Source: Mesorhizobium sp. WSM3862 (GTDB lineage: Bacteria > Pseudomonadota > Alphaproteobacteria > Rhizobiales > Rhizobiaceae). Taken from it: a stretch of 64,000 bases of DNA. The notes beneath the pieces were generated by a model. The model did no database searches. It was not told where the DNA came from and was given only the letters and a program-made list of their open reading frames with translations. Location: the NCBI RefSeq assembly GCF_002294985.1, contig NZ_NSGE01000013.1, positions 62,001 to 126,000 on the forward strand, read 5' to 3'. Made by a program: the position numbers and the translations under genes. Shown here in pieces: positions 43,085 to 53,092 of the stretch (positions are counted from its first letter, which is position 1; the number at the start of each line of letters is the position of its first letter).

Positions 43085-44164
43085 ATGGAGATGGTAATTG
43101 TCGCTCCCCCTGCCCCTGGCAAGCTCGAAGACCTGAGGCGCCGTTTCTTCGCCACGCCGCTGCAGGCGCTGCTGTCGCTGATATCGCTGGCGATCATGGC
43201 TTTCGTTCTCTGGAAGCTGTTGAACTGGGCGGTGTTCTCAGCGGTGTTCACCACCAGCGGCGGGCCCGAGGCCTGCCAGGCGGCGGCAGGAGCCTGCTGG
43301 TCGGTCATTGCCGCCAGGTGGCGCATCATCCTCTTCGGCCTCTATCCCTTCGAGGAGCAATGGCGCTCGGCCTTGGCCTGTGTGGCCGTCGTGGTCATGA
43401 CCGTGCTGAGCTGCATTCCGGCCTTTTGGACCGGCCGCCGCATCGCGCTCGTCTGGGGCGCCGGAACGGCGCTCTACTATGTGCTGATGAAAGGCGGCGT
43501 GCTCGGCCTTCCCTATGTCGGCGAGGAAGCCTGGGGCGGATTGGCGCTCACCCTTTTCATCTTCGTCACCACCTGCCTGATCGGCTTCCCGCTGGCGATC
43601 TGCCTGGCTCTCTTGCGCCGCTCGGAGCTGCCCTGGATATCCAGGACCACGGGCCTGATCATCGACGGCGTGCGCTCGCTGCCGCTGATCTCTATTCTCT
43701 TCACCTTCGCCGTCGTGCTGCCTTTCGCGCTGCCGCAATGGATGGCAGGCGACAAGCTGTACAGAGTCATTCTCGGCTCGGCCCTGTTCTTCTCGGCCTA
43801 TCAGGCCGAGATCGTGCGCGGCGGCATGCAGGGCGTTCCGAAGGGCCAGGAAGAAGCCGCCATGGCGCTCGGCATGAGCTACTGGCAGCGCATCGGCCGC
43901 ATCCTCCTGCCGCAGGCCATGCGCAACGCGCTGCCGGCGACGATCAACCAGTTCGTCATCTCGTTCAAGGAAACCTCGCTGGTGGTTATCGTCGGTTTCT
44001 TCGAGATCCTCGCTTCCGGCAATGCCGCCTACGGCACCGGCGAATGGCGCTTCGCCTATGTCGAGGTCTATGCCTTCATTGCGCTGATCTATTTCGTCTT
44101 CGTCTTCAGCCTGTCCCGCTACGGTGCTTACCTCGAGCGCCGCATGTCGGTCGGCGAACGGTAG
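43085..44164 (+). CDS. aapM: Amino acid ABC transporter permease (AapM-like)
   Basis: A 359-residue permease paired with AapQ. Landmarks are [20 protein letters not shown] and [20 protein letters not shown], the transmembrane-domain loop [20 protein letters not shown], and [20 protein letters not shown] before [15 protein letters not shown]. The start at 43085 has GAGGGGG 7-13 bases upstream and lies 3 bases past the aapQ stop, so the pair is tightly coupled. It forms a heterodimeric channel with AapQ. Confidence 0.87.
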   Translation: MEMVIVAPPAPGKLEDLRRRFFATPLQALLSLISLAIMAFVLWKLLNWAVFSAVFTTSGGPEACQAAAGACWSVIAARWRIILFGLYPFEEQWRSALACVAVVVMTVLSCIPAFWTGRRIALVWGAGTALYYVLMKGGVLGLPYVGEEAWGGLALTLFIFVTTCLIGFPLAICLALLRRSELPWISRTTGLIIDGVRSLPLISILFTFAVVLPFALPQWMAGDKLYRVILGSALFFSAYQAEIVRGGMQGVPKGQEEAAMALGMSYWQRIGRILLPQAMRNALPATINQFVISFKETSLVVIVGFFEILASGNAAYGTGEWRFAYVEVYAFIALIYFVFVFSLSRYGAYLERRMSVGER

Positions 44165-44177
44165 GGAGGCGCGCAAA

Positions 44178-44933
44178 GTGATTTCGACGCAGTCATCCGG
44201 CGCCGCGGTTCATATCGAGAACCTGGACAAATACTACGGCTCCTTCCACGCGCTGCGGAACATAAACCTTTCCGTGAAGCGCGGAGAAAAGATCGTCGTC
44301 TGCGGCCCCTCGGGCTCCGGCAAGTCGACCATGATCCGCTGCATCAATCGGCTCGAGCAGCACAATGGCGGGCGCATCACCGTGCTCGGCACCGAGCTCA
44401 ACGACGATGTCGGCAACATTGACGGGATCAGGCGCGAAGTCGGCATGGTGTTCCAGCACTTCAACCTGTTCCCGCACATGACCGTGCTGGAGAACTGCAT
44501 GATCGCACCGATGATCGTGCGCAAGCGACCGCGCGCCGAGGCCGAGGCGACCGCCCGGCGCTATCTGGAGAAGGTCCGCATTCCCGAGCAGGCGACGAAG
44601 TTTCCCGGACAGCTCTCCGGGGGCCAGCAGCAGCGGGTGGCGATTGCGCGCGCCCTTTGCATGCAGCCGCAGCTCATGCTGTTCGACGAGCCGACCTCGG
44701 CGCTCGACCCGGAAATGATCGCCGAAGTGCTGGACGTCATGGTGACCCTTGCTTCGGAAGGCATGACGATGATCTGTGTCACGCACGAGATGGGCTTCGC
44801 GCGCCGCGTCGCCGACCGCGTCATTTTCATGGACCACGGCGAGATCGTCGAGGAGGCGCCGCCGGAGCAGTTCTTCACCTCTTGCCGGAACGAGCGCACC
44901 CGGCAATTCCTGTCGCAGGTGCTGGGTCATTGA
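44178..44933 (+). CDS. aapP: Amino acid ABC transporter ATP-binding protein (AapP-like)
   Basis: A 251-residue ATPase starting at a GTG (44178), with GGGAGG about 8 bases upstream. Walker A is [18 protein letters not shown], the Q-loop [14 protein letters not shown], the signature [15 protein letters not shown], Walker [21 protein letters not shown] and the switch His [16 protein letters not shown]. These define the GlnQ/HisP/AapP group that energises polar amino acid uptake. It is the last transporter gene; the next gene is a flavin-dependent dehydrogenase, 53 bases on. Confidence 0.92.
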   Translation: MISTQSSGAAVHIENLDKYYGSFHALRNINLSVKRGEKIVVCGPSGSGKSTMIRCINRLEQHNGGRITVLGTELNDDVGNIDGIRREVGMVFQHFNLFPHMTVLENCMIAPMIVRKRPRAEAEATARRYLEKVRIPEQATKFPGQLSGGQQQRVAIARALCMQPQLMLFDEPTSALDPEMIAEVLDVMVTLASEGMTMICVTHEMGFARRVADRVIFMDHGEIVEEAPPEQFFTSCRNERTRQFLSQVLGH

Positions 44934-44986
44934 GCCAGGCGCCGCTGCTGTCTATACGCGGCGTGCCACATATCGCAGGTATCGCA

Positions 44987-46393
44987 ATGACCGATCCCGT
45001 CACCGCTTTGCGCGAGATTCTCGGACCGAAAGGCTGGCTTTCGGGCACCGACGCCGAGCCTTATCAGCGCGACTGGCTGAACCGCTATGGCGTCGCGCCT
45101 TTGGGCGTTGCCAGACCCGCGAACACGGCCGAAGTTGCGGCAGTCGTCAAGGCATGCCGGGTGGGCGGCGTGGCCGTGATTCCGCAAGGCGGAAACACCG
45201 GCCTGTGCGGCGGCGCCGTCGCCGATCGGGCGAACGCGGTGATCGTCTCGCTTTCGCGCATGACGGCAATAGGCGAACCGGATCCGGAGAGCGGGTCGAT
45301 TGCGGTTGACGCGGGCGTTGTGCTCGCCGCGTTGCACGACGCGCTGGAGCCGCATGGCCTGATGTTCCCGATGCATCTCGGCGCCGAAGGCAGCGCCAGG
45401 ATCGGCGGCCTGATCGGCACCAATGCCGGCGGCAGCCAGGCGTTTCGCTATGGCATGATGCAGGACCTTGTGCTCGGCCTCGAAGTCGTGACCCCGGACG
45501 GCGCGGTATGGGACGGCCTTCGCGCGGTGCAGAAGGACAATGCCGGCTATCAGCTGCGCAAGCTGTTCTGCGGTGCCGAAGGCACGCTCGGCATCGTCAC
45601 GCGCGCTGTCCTCAGGCTCTATCCCACCCCAAAACAACAGGCGAGCGCGCTTCTGGTGATGTCCGACTTCGCCGCGGCCGTTTCCTTCGGCACCTATCTG
45701 CGCGGCGAGGCCGGCGAGTTCCTTGCCGGGCTCGAATTCTTCTCCGATGTCGGCCTGACGCTGGCGCTCAAGCATCTGCCTGATCTCGCCTACCAGCTGG
45801 AAACACGAGGCGACGTCTACCTGCTCGTCGAACTGGCGTCAGGTTCGGCGCGCGTTCCGCTGGAGGAGATCCTCGCTTCGGCACTGGAATGGGGTATGGA
45901 GGAAGGTCTGGTCGTGGATGGCGCGCTGGCCAATTCGGGCGCGCAGCGGGCGCAATTCTGGCGGCTGCGCGAGGAACAACCCGAGGGGCAGCGGCTGGAA
46001 GGCGAACAGTTGAAGCACGACATCTCGGTGCCGCCGGGCGCCATCGCCCGCTTCATCGAGACCGGCGCCGGGATTTGCGACGACATCCTGCCCGGCGTGC
46101 GGATCAACCCATTCGGGCATCTCGGCGACGGCAACATCCACTACAATCTGTCGCCGCCGGAAGGCCGCGCCGATTTCGACGGCAAGGCGGGACAATTTGC
46201 CGAGGCGCTGGCTGCGCTCGCTACCGAGATGGGGGGCAGCTTCGCGGCGGAACATGGGCTTGGGCGCGCCAAGATCGCCATGGCCGAGCGGAATCGCAGT
46301 TCTGTGGAGCGGGAACTCATGGCGCGGCTGAAGGGCGCGTTCGACCCGCAGGGCACGATGAATCCCGGCGTCCTGGTTCGAATTGCAGAATAA
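44987..46393 (+). CDS. FAD-linked D-2-hydroxyacid dehydrogenase (GlcD/D-2-hydroxyglutarate dehydrogenase-like)
   Basis: A 468-residue flavoprotein of the VAO/FAD_binding_4 family. The FAD pyrophosphate loop is VAVIPQGGNTGLCGGAVADR, followed by IGGLIGTNAGGSQAFRYGMM, and the substrate end holds the metal-binding His motifs NPFGHLGDGNIHYNLSPPEG and FAAEHGLGRAKIAMAER. These mark D-lactate dehydrogenase/D-2-hydroxyglutarate dehydrogenase relatives, which make 2-keto acids and pass electrons to a quinone or ETF. In this operon a D-2-hydroxyacid could be its substrate and the keto acid the substrate of the ThDP enzyme encoded next. The start at 44987 has an AGGT element upstream. Confidence 0.87.
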   Translation: MTDPVTALREILGPKGWLSGTDAEPYQRDWLNRYGVAPLGVARPANTAEVAAVVKACRVGGVAVIPQGGNTGLCGGAVADRANAVIVSLSRMTAIGEPDPESGSIAVDAGVVLAALHDALEPHGLMFPMHLGAEGSARIGGLIGTNAGGSQAFRYGMMQDLVLGLEVVTPDGAVWDGLRAVQKDNAGYQLRKLFCGAEGTLGIVTRAVLRLYPTPKQQASALLVMSDFAAAVSFGTYLRGEAGEFLAGLEFFSDVGLTLALKHLPDLAYQLETRGDVYLLVELASGSARVPLEEILASALEWGMEEGLVVDGALANSGAQRAQFWRLREEQPEGQRLEGEQLKHDISVPPGAIARFIETGAGICDDILPGVRINPFGHLGDGNIHYNLSPPEGRADFDGKAGQFAEALAALATEMGGSFAAEHGLGRAKIAMAERNRSSVERELMARLKGAFDPQGTMNPGVLVRIAE

Positions 46394-46510
46394 AGAAAAA
46401 CTTTCGAATGGATCGCATTTCTTGATTTCGCGTCGGCCCGCCAGAGTGCAGGTATAAGTTCGAAAGGCAGGCTCCGTCTGCTTGCCACCAGCGTAAGAGG
46501 ATGCCGAAGC

Positions 46511-48181
46511 ATGGTCCGCAATGGCGGTCGCCTTCTTGTCGAGTGCCTGATCTCGCTTGGCGCGACCAAGAGCTTCGGCGTTCCCGGCGAAAGCTATCTC
46601 GCCGTTCTCGACGCGCTGCACGACACGCGTGGAAAGCTGGACTACGTGCTCTGCCGCAATGAGGGCGGTGCGGCTTTCATGGCTTCCGCCTACGGCAAGC
46701 TGACGGGCACGCCGGGCATCTGCTTTGTGACGCGCGGCCCGGGCGTGACCAATGCCAGCATCGGCGTGCACACCGCCATGCAGGACAGTTCGCCGATGAT
46801 CCTCTTCGTCGGCCAGGTCGGCACCGACATCAAAGGCCGCGAAGCCTTCCAGGAAATAGACTACCGGGCGGTGTATGGAACCGTCGCAAAATGGGCGGTC
46901 GAGATCGATGACGTCGATCGCCTTCCCGAAATCGTGGCGCGGGCCTGGACCACCGCTTTGACCGGACGCCCCGGCCCCGTGGTGGTCGCGCTGCCGGAAG
47001 ACATGCTGACGGCCATGACCGAAGCCGCGCCGCTCGGCGGGCCGGCGCCTATCTTCGAAGCGGCGCCGGCGCAGGAGGCAATTGCGTCGGTATTGAAGAT
47101 GCTTGCCGCCGCCGAAAATCCGGTGCTGCTGATGGGCGGCGCCAACTGGACGGCTGACGGACGCGCGGCGCTTCAGGCTTTCGCCGAAGCCTCCGATATC
47201 CCGGTCGTGACAGCCTTCCGGTATCAGGACCAGTTCGACAACCATTCGCCGGTGTTCGTCGGCGAGGCCGGCGTCGGGATGGTGCCGCATGTGAAAAACT
47301 TGATCCGCGACGCGGACGTGATCCTCGCCGTCAATGTCCGCTTCGGCGAGATGACGACCGACGGCTACACCCTGCTCGAAGTTCCCGTACCGCGCCAGAA
47401 GCTGATCCACGTGCACGGCTCCGATCGCGAGATCGGCAAGATCTATGTGCCCACGATCGGTATCCATTCCGGTCCGAACGCCTTCGCCAAGGCGCTCACC
47501 CCGATCAAGGGTTCTTGGGCCGACTGGCGCACGACGGCACGCAAGGCCTATGAAGGCACGTTCGCTGCGCCCGTGCAGCCCGGCCCGGTCGACATGGTCG
47601 CGGTCAGCACCTGGCTGCGCGAGACGCTGCCGCCCGACGTCATCCTCACCAACGGCGCCGGCAATTTCACCGTGTGGCCGAACAAGTTCTTCAAGTTTGG
47701 ACCGCAAGCGCGCCTGCTTGCGCCGCAATCCGGCGCCATGGGCTATGGCCTGCCGGCCGCGATCGCGGCCAAGGTCGCATACCCGCAACGCACCGTGGTC
47801 TGCTTTGCCGGTGACGGCGACTTCCAGATGAACTGCCAGGAACTCGGAACCGCCATGCAGGCCGGCGCGCAGCCGATCGTGCTGATCGTCAACAATGGCA
47901 TATACGGCACCATCCGTGCCCATCAGGAGCGCAACTATCCGGCTCGCGTCTCCGGAACCTCGCTCGAGAATCCCGACTTCGTGGCGCTGGCGAAGGCCTA
48001 TGGCTTTCACGCCGAGCGGGTCGAATCCACGGGGGATTTCGCGGCGGCGTTCGAGCGGGCGCTTAGCTCGACGACCGGCGCCGTCCTCGACATCGCCATC
48101 TCGCCCGAAGCGATAACGCCCCGGCAGACCCTCTCTCAGATGCGCGACGCCGCGCTCGCTTCCCAGAAGGCCAAGTCATGA
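46511..48181 (+). CDS. Thiamin diphosphate-dependent enzyme (acetolactate synthase/decarboxylase-like)
   Basis: A 556-residue ThDP enzyme. The N-terminal pyrimidine domain has the conserved Glu in VLCRNEGGAAFMASAYGKLT and GICFVTRGPGVTNASIGVHT. The central domain carries ENPVLLMGGANWTADGRAAL, and the C-terminal pyrophosphate domain has QSGAMGYGLPAAIAAKVAYP and the ThDP motif GDGDFQMNCQELGTAMQ ending in IVLIVNNGIYG (GDG-x-about 26-NN). It could decarboxylate or carboligate a 2-keto acid; benzoylformate-decarboxylase-like and acetolactate-synthase-like enzymes share this layout. Its stop overlaps the HyuA start (ATGA, 48178-48181). Confidence 0.87.
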   Translation: MVRNGGRLLVECLISLGATKSFGVPGESYLAVLDALHDTRGKLDYVLCRNEGGAAFMASAYGKLTGTPGICFVTRGPGVTNASIGVHTAMQDSSPMILFVGQVGTDIKGREAFQEIDYRAVYGTVAKWAVEIDDVDRLPEIVARAWTTALTGRPGPVVVALPEDMLTAMTEAAPLGGPAPIFEAAPAQEAIASVLKMLAAAENPVLLMGGANWTADGRAALQAFAEASDIPVVTAFRYQDQFDNHSPVFVGEAGVGMVPHVKNLIRDADVILAVNVRFGEMTTDGYTLLEVPVPRQKLIHVHGSDREIGKIYVPTIGIHSGPNAFAKALTPIKGSWADWRTTARKAYEGTFAAPVQPGPVDMVAVSTWLRETLPPDVILTNGAGNFTVWPNKFFKFGPQARLLAPQSGAMGYGLPAAIAAKVAYPQRTVVCFAGDGDFQMNCQELGTAMQAGAQPIVLIVNNGIYGTIRAHQERNYPARVSGTSLENPDFVALAKAYGFHAERVESTGDFAAAFERALSSTTGAVLDIAISPEAITPRQTLSQMRDAALASQKAKS

Positions 48182-50274
48182 CCTCCAGAACTGACGACAT
48201 CCGTCTCGGCGCGGACATCGGCGGCACCTTCACCGACATCGCCCTTGATGTCCGAGGGACGATGTTTTCGACCAAGGTGCTGACCAACTATGCGGCTCCC
48301 GAGCAGGCGATCCTCGACGGCATCGCCATCGTCATTCGCGACGCCGGAATTTCTCCGTCCGAGATCGGCATCATCATCCACGGCACGACACTCGCCACCA
48401 ACGCGCTGATTGAGCGCCGTGGCGCGAAGACCGCGCTGGTCACGACGGAAGGGTTCCGCGACGTGATCGAGATGCGAACGGAAAACCGCTTCGAGCAGTA
48501 TGATCTGAACCTGCAACTGCCGACGCCGCTGATCCCGCGCGAGGATCGCTTCACCGTCAAGGGCCGCATCGGCGCGGAAGGCCAGGAGCTGCAGCCGCTC
48601 GACGAAGCCGCTCTGGAAGAGATCGCCGACCGCATCGCGGCGGGCGGTTTCGGCTCGGTGGCGATCGGCTTCATCCATGCCTATGCCAACCCCGACCACG
48701 AGCGCCGGGCGCGCGAGATCCTTGCCAGAAAACTCGGCATCCCGATCTCGATCAGCGCCGAAGTCTCGCCGCAGATGCGCGAGTTCGAACGCTTCAACAC
48801 GGTCTGCGCCAACGCCTATGTGCGGTCGCAGATGGCCGACTATCTCGCCCGCCTGCAGACGCGCCTGAAGGACATGGGCGCCGATTGCCCCGTCTTCATG
48901 ATCCATTCCGGCGGCGGCCTGATCTCGGTGGAGACCGCTTCGGAATTTCCGGTCCGGCTGGTCGAATCCGGCCCGGCGGGCGGCGCGATCTTCGCCGCAG
49001 ACATCGCCAGGCGCTTTGGTCTTGAGAAGGTCGTCTCCTACGACATGGGCGGAACCACCGCCAAAATCTGCCTGATCGAGGACTATGCGCCGCGCACGGC
49101 GAGAACCTTCGAAGTGGCGCGCACCTACCGCTTCTCGAAGGGCTCGGGCATGCCGATCTCCATCCCGGTTATCGAGATGATCGAGATCGGCGCCGGCGGC
49201 GGTTCCATCGCCTGGGTCGACGCCATGGGCCGTATCCAGACCGGGCCGGAGAGTGCCGGCTCGGAGCCGGGGCCGGCCTGCTACGGGCGCGGCGGCAAGC
49301 GTCCGGCGATCACGGATGCCGATCTCGTGCTCGGCAAGCTCGACCCCGACAATTTCGCCGGCGGAGCGATCAAGCTGGACAGCACTGCGTCCGAGCAGGT
49401 GATTCTGCGCGATGTCGGCGAGCGGCTGTCGCTCGATGCCATGTCGACGGCCTTCGGCATCTGCGAGGTAGTGGACGAGAACATGGCCAATGCCGCCCGC
49501 GTCCATGCGGTCGAGAACGGCAAGAACATATCCGACAATCTGATGATTGCCTTCGGCGGCGCCGCCCCGCTTCACGCGGCGAGACTGTGCGAAAAGCTCG
49601 GCATCGACCAGTGCATCGTTCCGCGCGGCGCCGGCGTCGGCTCGGCGATCGGCTTCCTCAAGGCGCCGTTCGGCTACGAGGCGCTGGCCTCGAAGCTGAC
49701 GCGCCTGTCGCGGTTCCAGCCTGCCGAAGTGAATGCCCTGCTCGCCGATCTCAAGGCCTCCGCCGAGGGTTTTGTGCGCGGCGGCGCCAGCGGCAGGATC
49801 GTCTGCGAAATCACCGCCTTCATGCGCTATGCCGGCCAGGGCTGGGAAATCCCCGTGCCGGTGGCAGACGAGCCGTTCGGCGACGATGCCGTTTCAGAAC
49901 TCAAGGCGTTGTTCGAGGAGAATTACCAGCGCTTCTTCGGCCGCGCCATCGAGGGGCTCGACGGACTGGAAATCGAGATCGTCACCTGGTCGGTCAAGGC
50001 GACGGATGTCCGTCCCGCCGTCGCCAGGCACGAGCTCACAACTGGCAAGAAGACGAGCGAACTCAAAACGACCCGCGAGGTGTTCGATCCGGTCAGCGGC
50101 GCGCCGCGCAGCTACGGCATCGTCGAGCGCGACACGCTCCGCCCCGGCGATCGGATCGCGGGCCCCGCGGTCATCGTCGAGCGCGAAACTTCCACCGTCG
50201 TCACCACCAGCTTCGACGCCGTCATCCAGAGCGACGGCGCTATCCTCCTGATCCGCAAAGGCAGCCAGGCATGA
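48178..50274 (+). CDS. hyuA: HyuA-like hydantoinase/oxoprolinase, ATP-binding subunit
   Basis: A 698-residue HyuA-family protein. It opens with the ATP-binding motif LGADIGGTFTDIALDVRG (residues 10-27) and IIHGTTLATNALIERRGAKT, and has SGPAGGAIFAADIARRFGLE and VVSYDMGGTTAKICLIEDYA, two phosphate-binding loops of the actin/hexokinase-like fold. Family members (N-methylhydantoinase A, 5-oxoprolinase, acetophenone carboxylase alpha subunits) use ATP to activate an amide or carboxylate. The substrate is unknown. It overlaps both neighbours by 4 bases, so it is made together with HyuB. Confidence 0.88.
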   Translation: MTSRTDDIRLGADIGGTFTDIALDVRGTMFSTKVLTNYAAPEQAILDGIAIVIRDAGISPSEIGIIIHGTTLATNALIERRGAKTALVTTEGFRDVIEMRTENRFEQYDLNLQLPTPLIPREDRFTVKGRIGAEGQELQPLDEAALEEIADRIAAGGFGSVAIGFIHAYANPDHERRAREILARKLGIPISISAEVSPQMREFERFNTVCANAYVRSQMADYLARLQTRLKDMGADCPVFMIHSGGGLISVETASEFPVRLVESGPAGGAIFAADIARRFGLEKVVSYDMGGTTAKICLIEDYAPRTARTFEVARTYRFSKGSGMPISIPVIEMIEIGAGGGSIAWVDAMGRIQTGPESAGSEPGPACYGRGGKRPAITDADLVLGKLDPDNFAGGAIKLDSTASEQVILRDVGERLSLDAMSTAFGICEVVDENMANAARVHAVENGKNISDNLMIAFGGAAPLHAARLCEKLGIDQCIVPRGAGVGSAIGFLKAPFGYEALASKLTRLSRFQPAEVNALLADLKASAEGFVRGGASGRIVCEITAFMRYAGQGWEIPVPVADEPFGDDAVSELKALFEENYQRFFGRAIEGLDGLEIEIVTWSVKATDVRPAVARHELTTGKKTSELKTTREVFDPVSGAPRSYGIVERDTLRPGDRIAGPAVIVERETSTVVTTSFDAVIQSDGAILLIRKGSQA

Positions 50275-51890
50275 GCGATATTGGCGAAATCCGCATGCAG
50301 GTCATGTGGAACCGGTTGATCTCGGTCGTCGAGGAGCAGGCGCTCACCCTCCTGCGCACCGCCTTCTCGACTTCGGTGCGCGAATCCGGCGACCTGTCGG
50401 CTGGCGTGTTCGACCCGCGCGGCCAGATGCTTGCGCAGGCAGTCACCGGCACACCGGGCCACGTCAACACCATGGCCGAGGCGGTGCTGCATTTCATGCA
50501 CGAAATCCCGCGCGACCAGATGTTCGAGGGCGACACCTACGTCACCAACGATCCTTGGCAGGGCACCGGGCACCTGCACGACATCACCATGGTGTCCCCG
50601 TCCTTCTTCAACGGCGAGCTCGTCGCCTTCTTTGCCTGCACGGCGCATGTCGTCGATGTCGGCGGGCGCGGCTTCGGCGCCGACGGGAAGTCGGTCTACG
50701 AGGAAGGCATCCAGATCCCGATCATGAAGTTCGCGGAAAAGGGCAAGGTCAATCTCGATCTGGTCAGGATCCTCCGCGCCAATGTCCGCGAGCCCAACCA
50801 GGTGGTCGGCGATTTCTATTCGCTCGCTGCCTGCAACGAGGTCGGGCACCGGCGCCTCGTCGACATGATGAAGGAGATCGGCCTGACCTCGCTGGATGGG
50901 TTAGGCGATTTCATCTTCTCGCGCACCCGCGACGCCATGCTGGAACGCATCGAGGCGCTGCCCAAGGGAAGCTGGTCGAACGAGTTGGTGACCGACGGCT
51001 ACGACGAGCCGGTCAAACTCGCGGCCACGGTGTCGGTCCGCGAGGACCATGTCGAGGTCGACTTCACCGGCACCGACCCGATGAGCCGCTGGGGCATCAA
51101 CTGCCCGATCATCTACAGCAAGGCCTATGCCTGCTATGCGCTGAAATGCATGGTGGCGCCCGACATCCCGAACAATGCCGCCTCGCTCGCCTTCTTCACC
51201 GTGTCGTCGCCGGTCAACATCCTGAATGCCGTGCGGCCGGCCCCGGTGGCGTTGAGGCACATCTTCGGCCACATGGTGCCCGATCTGGTACTTGGCGCGT
51301 TCTCCAAGGCGTTGCCCGGAAAGATCCTCGCCGAAGGCGCCGGCGCGCTGTGGAACATCCACATTTCGGCGCGGCCCGTCGCCGGCCCGTCCGGCCGCCG
51401 CGCCGAAGTGCTGATGTTCAACTCCGGCGGCATGGGCGCGCGGCCTGAGCTCGACGGCTTGTCGGCGACGGCCTTCCCGTCCGGTGTCCATACGATGCCG
51501 ATCGAGGCGACGGAGCATACCGGTCCGATCGTGATCTGGCGCAAGGAGCTGCGGCCGAATTCCGGCGGCGACGGCGAGTTCCGCGGCGGCCTGGGTCAGA
51601 TCATCGAGATCGCCGCGACCGACGGCCACGAGTTCGACTTCTCCGCCATGTTCGACCGCGTGAACCATCCCCCGCGCGGACGCAATGGCGGCGAGCCCGG
51701 CGTCGCCGGCGTGGTCAAGCTCGACGACGGCACAAAGATGCGCCCCAAGGGCTGGCAGCACGTGCCCGCCGGGCGGCGGCTGATCCTCGAACTGCCGGGC
51801 GGCGGCGGCTATGGCGATCCGGCCAAGCGCAGCGCCGCCGCGCGGGCCAACGACCGATCCAAGGGTTACATCTCGGAGAACGACCAATGA
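50271..51890 (+). CDS. hyuB: HyuB-like hydantoinase/oxoprolinase, second subunit
   Basis: A 539-residue HyuB-family protein. Family segments are MWNRLISVVEEQALTLLRTA, FSTSVRESGDLSAGVFDPRG, TYVTNDPWQGTGHLHDITMV and the C-terminal GGDGEFRGGLGQIIEIAATD and ELPGGGGYGDPAKRSAAA. It pairs with HyuA in ATP-dependent hydantoinase, oxoprolinase or related amide-opening enzymes. The ATGA overlaps on both sides (50271-50274 and 51887-51890) place it between HyuA and the aminotransferase in one tightly packed unit. Confidence 0.88.
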   Translation: MSDIGEIRMQVMWNRLISVVEEQALTLLRTAFSTSVRESGDLSAGVFDPRGQMLAQAVTGTPGHVNTMAEAVLHFMHEIPRDQMFEGDTYVTNDPWQGTGHLHDITMVSPSFFNGELVAFFACTAHVVDVGGRGFGADGKSVYEEGIQIPIMKFAEKGKVNLDLVRILRANVREPNQVVGDFYSLAACNEVGHRRLVDMMKEIGLTSLDGLGDFIFSRTRDAMLERIEALPKGSWSNELVTDGYDEPVKLAATVSVREDHVEVDFTGTDPMSRWGINCPIIYSKAYACYALKCMVAPDIPNNAASLAFFTVSSPVNILNAVRPAPVALRHIFGHMVPDLVLGAFSKALPGKILAEGAGALWNIHISARPVAGPSGRRAEVLMFNSGGMGARPELDGLSATAFPSGVHTMPIEATEHTGPIVIWRKELRPNSGGDGEFRGGLGQIIEIAATDGHEFDFSAMFDRVNHPPRGRNGGEPGVAGVVKLDDGTKMRPKGWQHVPAGRRLILELPGGGGYGDPAKRSAAARANDRSKGYISENDQ

Positions 51891-53089
51891 GTTACGTTGC
51901 CTCGCGCCTCTCGGCGGTGAAGCCTTCGGCTTCCATGGCGGCTTCGCAGGCCGCCAAGGCGCTGCGCGCCAAGGGTGTGGACGTGATCGACCTCGGGTTG
52001 GGCGAACCCGATTTCCCGACCCCGCTTCACATCATCGATGCCGCGCATTTTGCCGCCAAGGCCGGACAGACGCTCTACACCGCCGCCGCGGGCACCATCG
52101 AAGTGCGCGAAGCCGTCGCCGGCAAATTCCGCCGCGAGAACAGCCTGGACTACACGGCCGACGACATCGTGGTCGCCAACGGCGCCAAGCAGATCATCTT
52201 CAACGCGCTGATGGCGACGCTGGAGCCAGGCGACGAGGCGATCCTGCCGGCGCCCTATTTCGTCTCCTATCCGGAAATGGTGAAGCTGCTCGGCGGCACG
52301 CCCGTCGTCGTCGAATGCCCGGAGACCACAGGCTTCCGGCTGACGCCGGCGCTGCTGGAAAAGGCAATCACGTCAAGGACAAAGTGGCTTTTCCTCAACA
52401 TGCCCGGCAACCCGTCCGGTGCGGTCTATTCCGCGTCCGATCTCAAGGCGCTGGGCGCGGTGCTGGCAAAACACCCGCAGGTGCTGGTCCTTTCCGACGA
52501 GATCTACGAGCACATTCTCTTCGACGGACGCGAATTCGTCTCCTTCGGCAAGGCCTGCCCCGAGCTCAAGGACCGCACCCTGATCGTCAACGGCGTCTCG
52601 AAGTCCTATGCGATGACCGGCTGGCGCGTCGGCTACGCAGCCGGCCCCGCGCCACTCATCAAGGCGATGTCGACGATCCAGAGCCAGTCCTGCACCTCGG
52701 TGTGCTCGATCGCACAAGCCGCGACCGTCGCCGCCCTCAACGGTCCGCAGGATGAAGTCGCGCGCTTCCGGCAGGCCTTCGAGGCGCGCCGCAACCTGGT
52801 AGTGGACGGCATCAAGAAGATAAACGGACTGACGTTGTCGCCGCCGGAAGGCGCCTTCTACGCCTATATCGGCTGCGCCAGCCTGATCGGCCGCAAGACG
52901 CCCAAGGGCCTAGTCCTGGAGAATGACGCGGCCGTGGCCAACTATCTTCTCAACGAAGGACGCGTGGCGTCGGTGCCGGGTGTCGCCTATGGACTGTCAC
53001 CCTATTTCCGCATCTCGACGGCGACCGGCGAAGGGGTGCTGGCCGAGGCGATTTCGCGGATCAATGCCGCCGTCGCGCAAGTGGAGTAA
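51887..53089 (+). CDS. Class I/II pyridoxal-phosphate aminotransferase (AspC-like)
   Basis: A 400-residue fold-type I aminotransferase of the AAT_I group. The sequence begins SAVKPSASMAASQAAKALRA, with VIDLGLGEPDFPTPLHIIDA (substrate and PLP strand), then WLFLNMPGNPSGAVYS, VLSDEIYEHILFDG and the PLP-binding Lys in NGVSKSYAMTGWRVGYAAGP. The C-terminal Arg that binds the substrate carboxylate is in SPYFRISTATGEG. It resembles aspartate/broad-range aminotransferases. It overlaps hyuB by 4 bases and precedes a uronate-dehydrogenase-like gene by 3 bases. The amino acid used in this pathway is unknown. Confidence 0.9.
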   Translation: MSYVASRLSAVKPSASMAASQAAKALRAKGVDVIDLGLGEPDFPTPLHIIDAAHFAAKAGQTLYTAAAGTIEVREAVAGKFRRENSLDYTADDIVVANGAKQIIFNALMATLEPGDEAILPAPYFVSYPEMVKLLGGTPVVVECPETTGFRLTPALLEKAITSRTKWLFLNMPGNPSGAVYSASDLKALGAVLAKHPQVLVLSDEIYEHILFDGREFVSFGKACPELKDRTLIVNGVSKSYAMTGWRVGYAAGPAPLIKAMSTIQSQSCTSVCSIAQAATVAALNGPQDEVARFRQAFEARRNLVVDGIKKINGLTLSPPEGAFYAYIGCASLIGRKTPKGLVLENDAAVANYLLNEGRVASVPGVAYGLSPYFRISTATGEGVLAEAISRINAAVAQVE

Positions 53090-53092
53090 ACG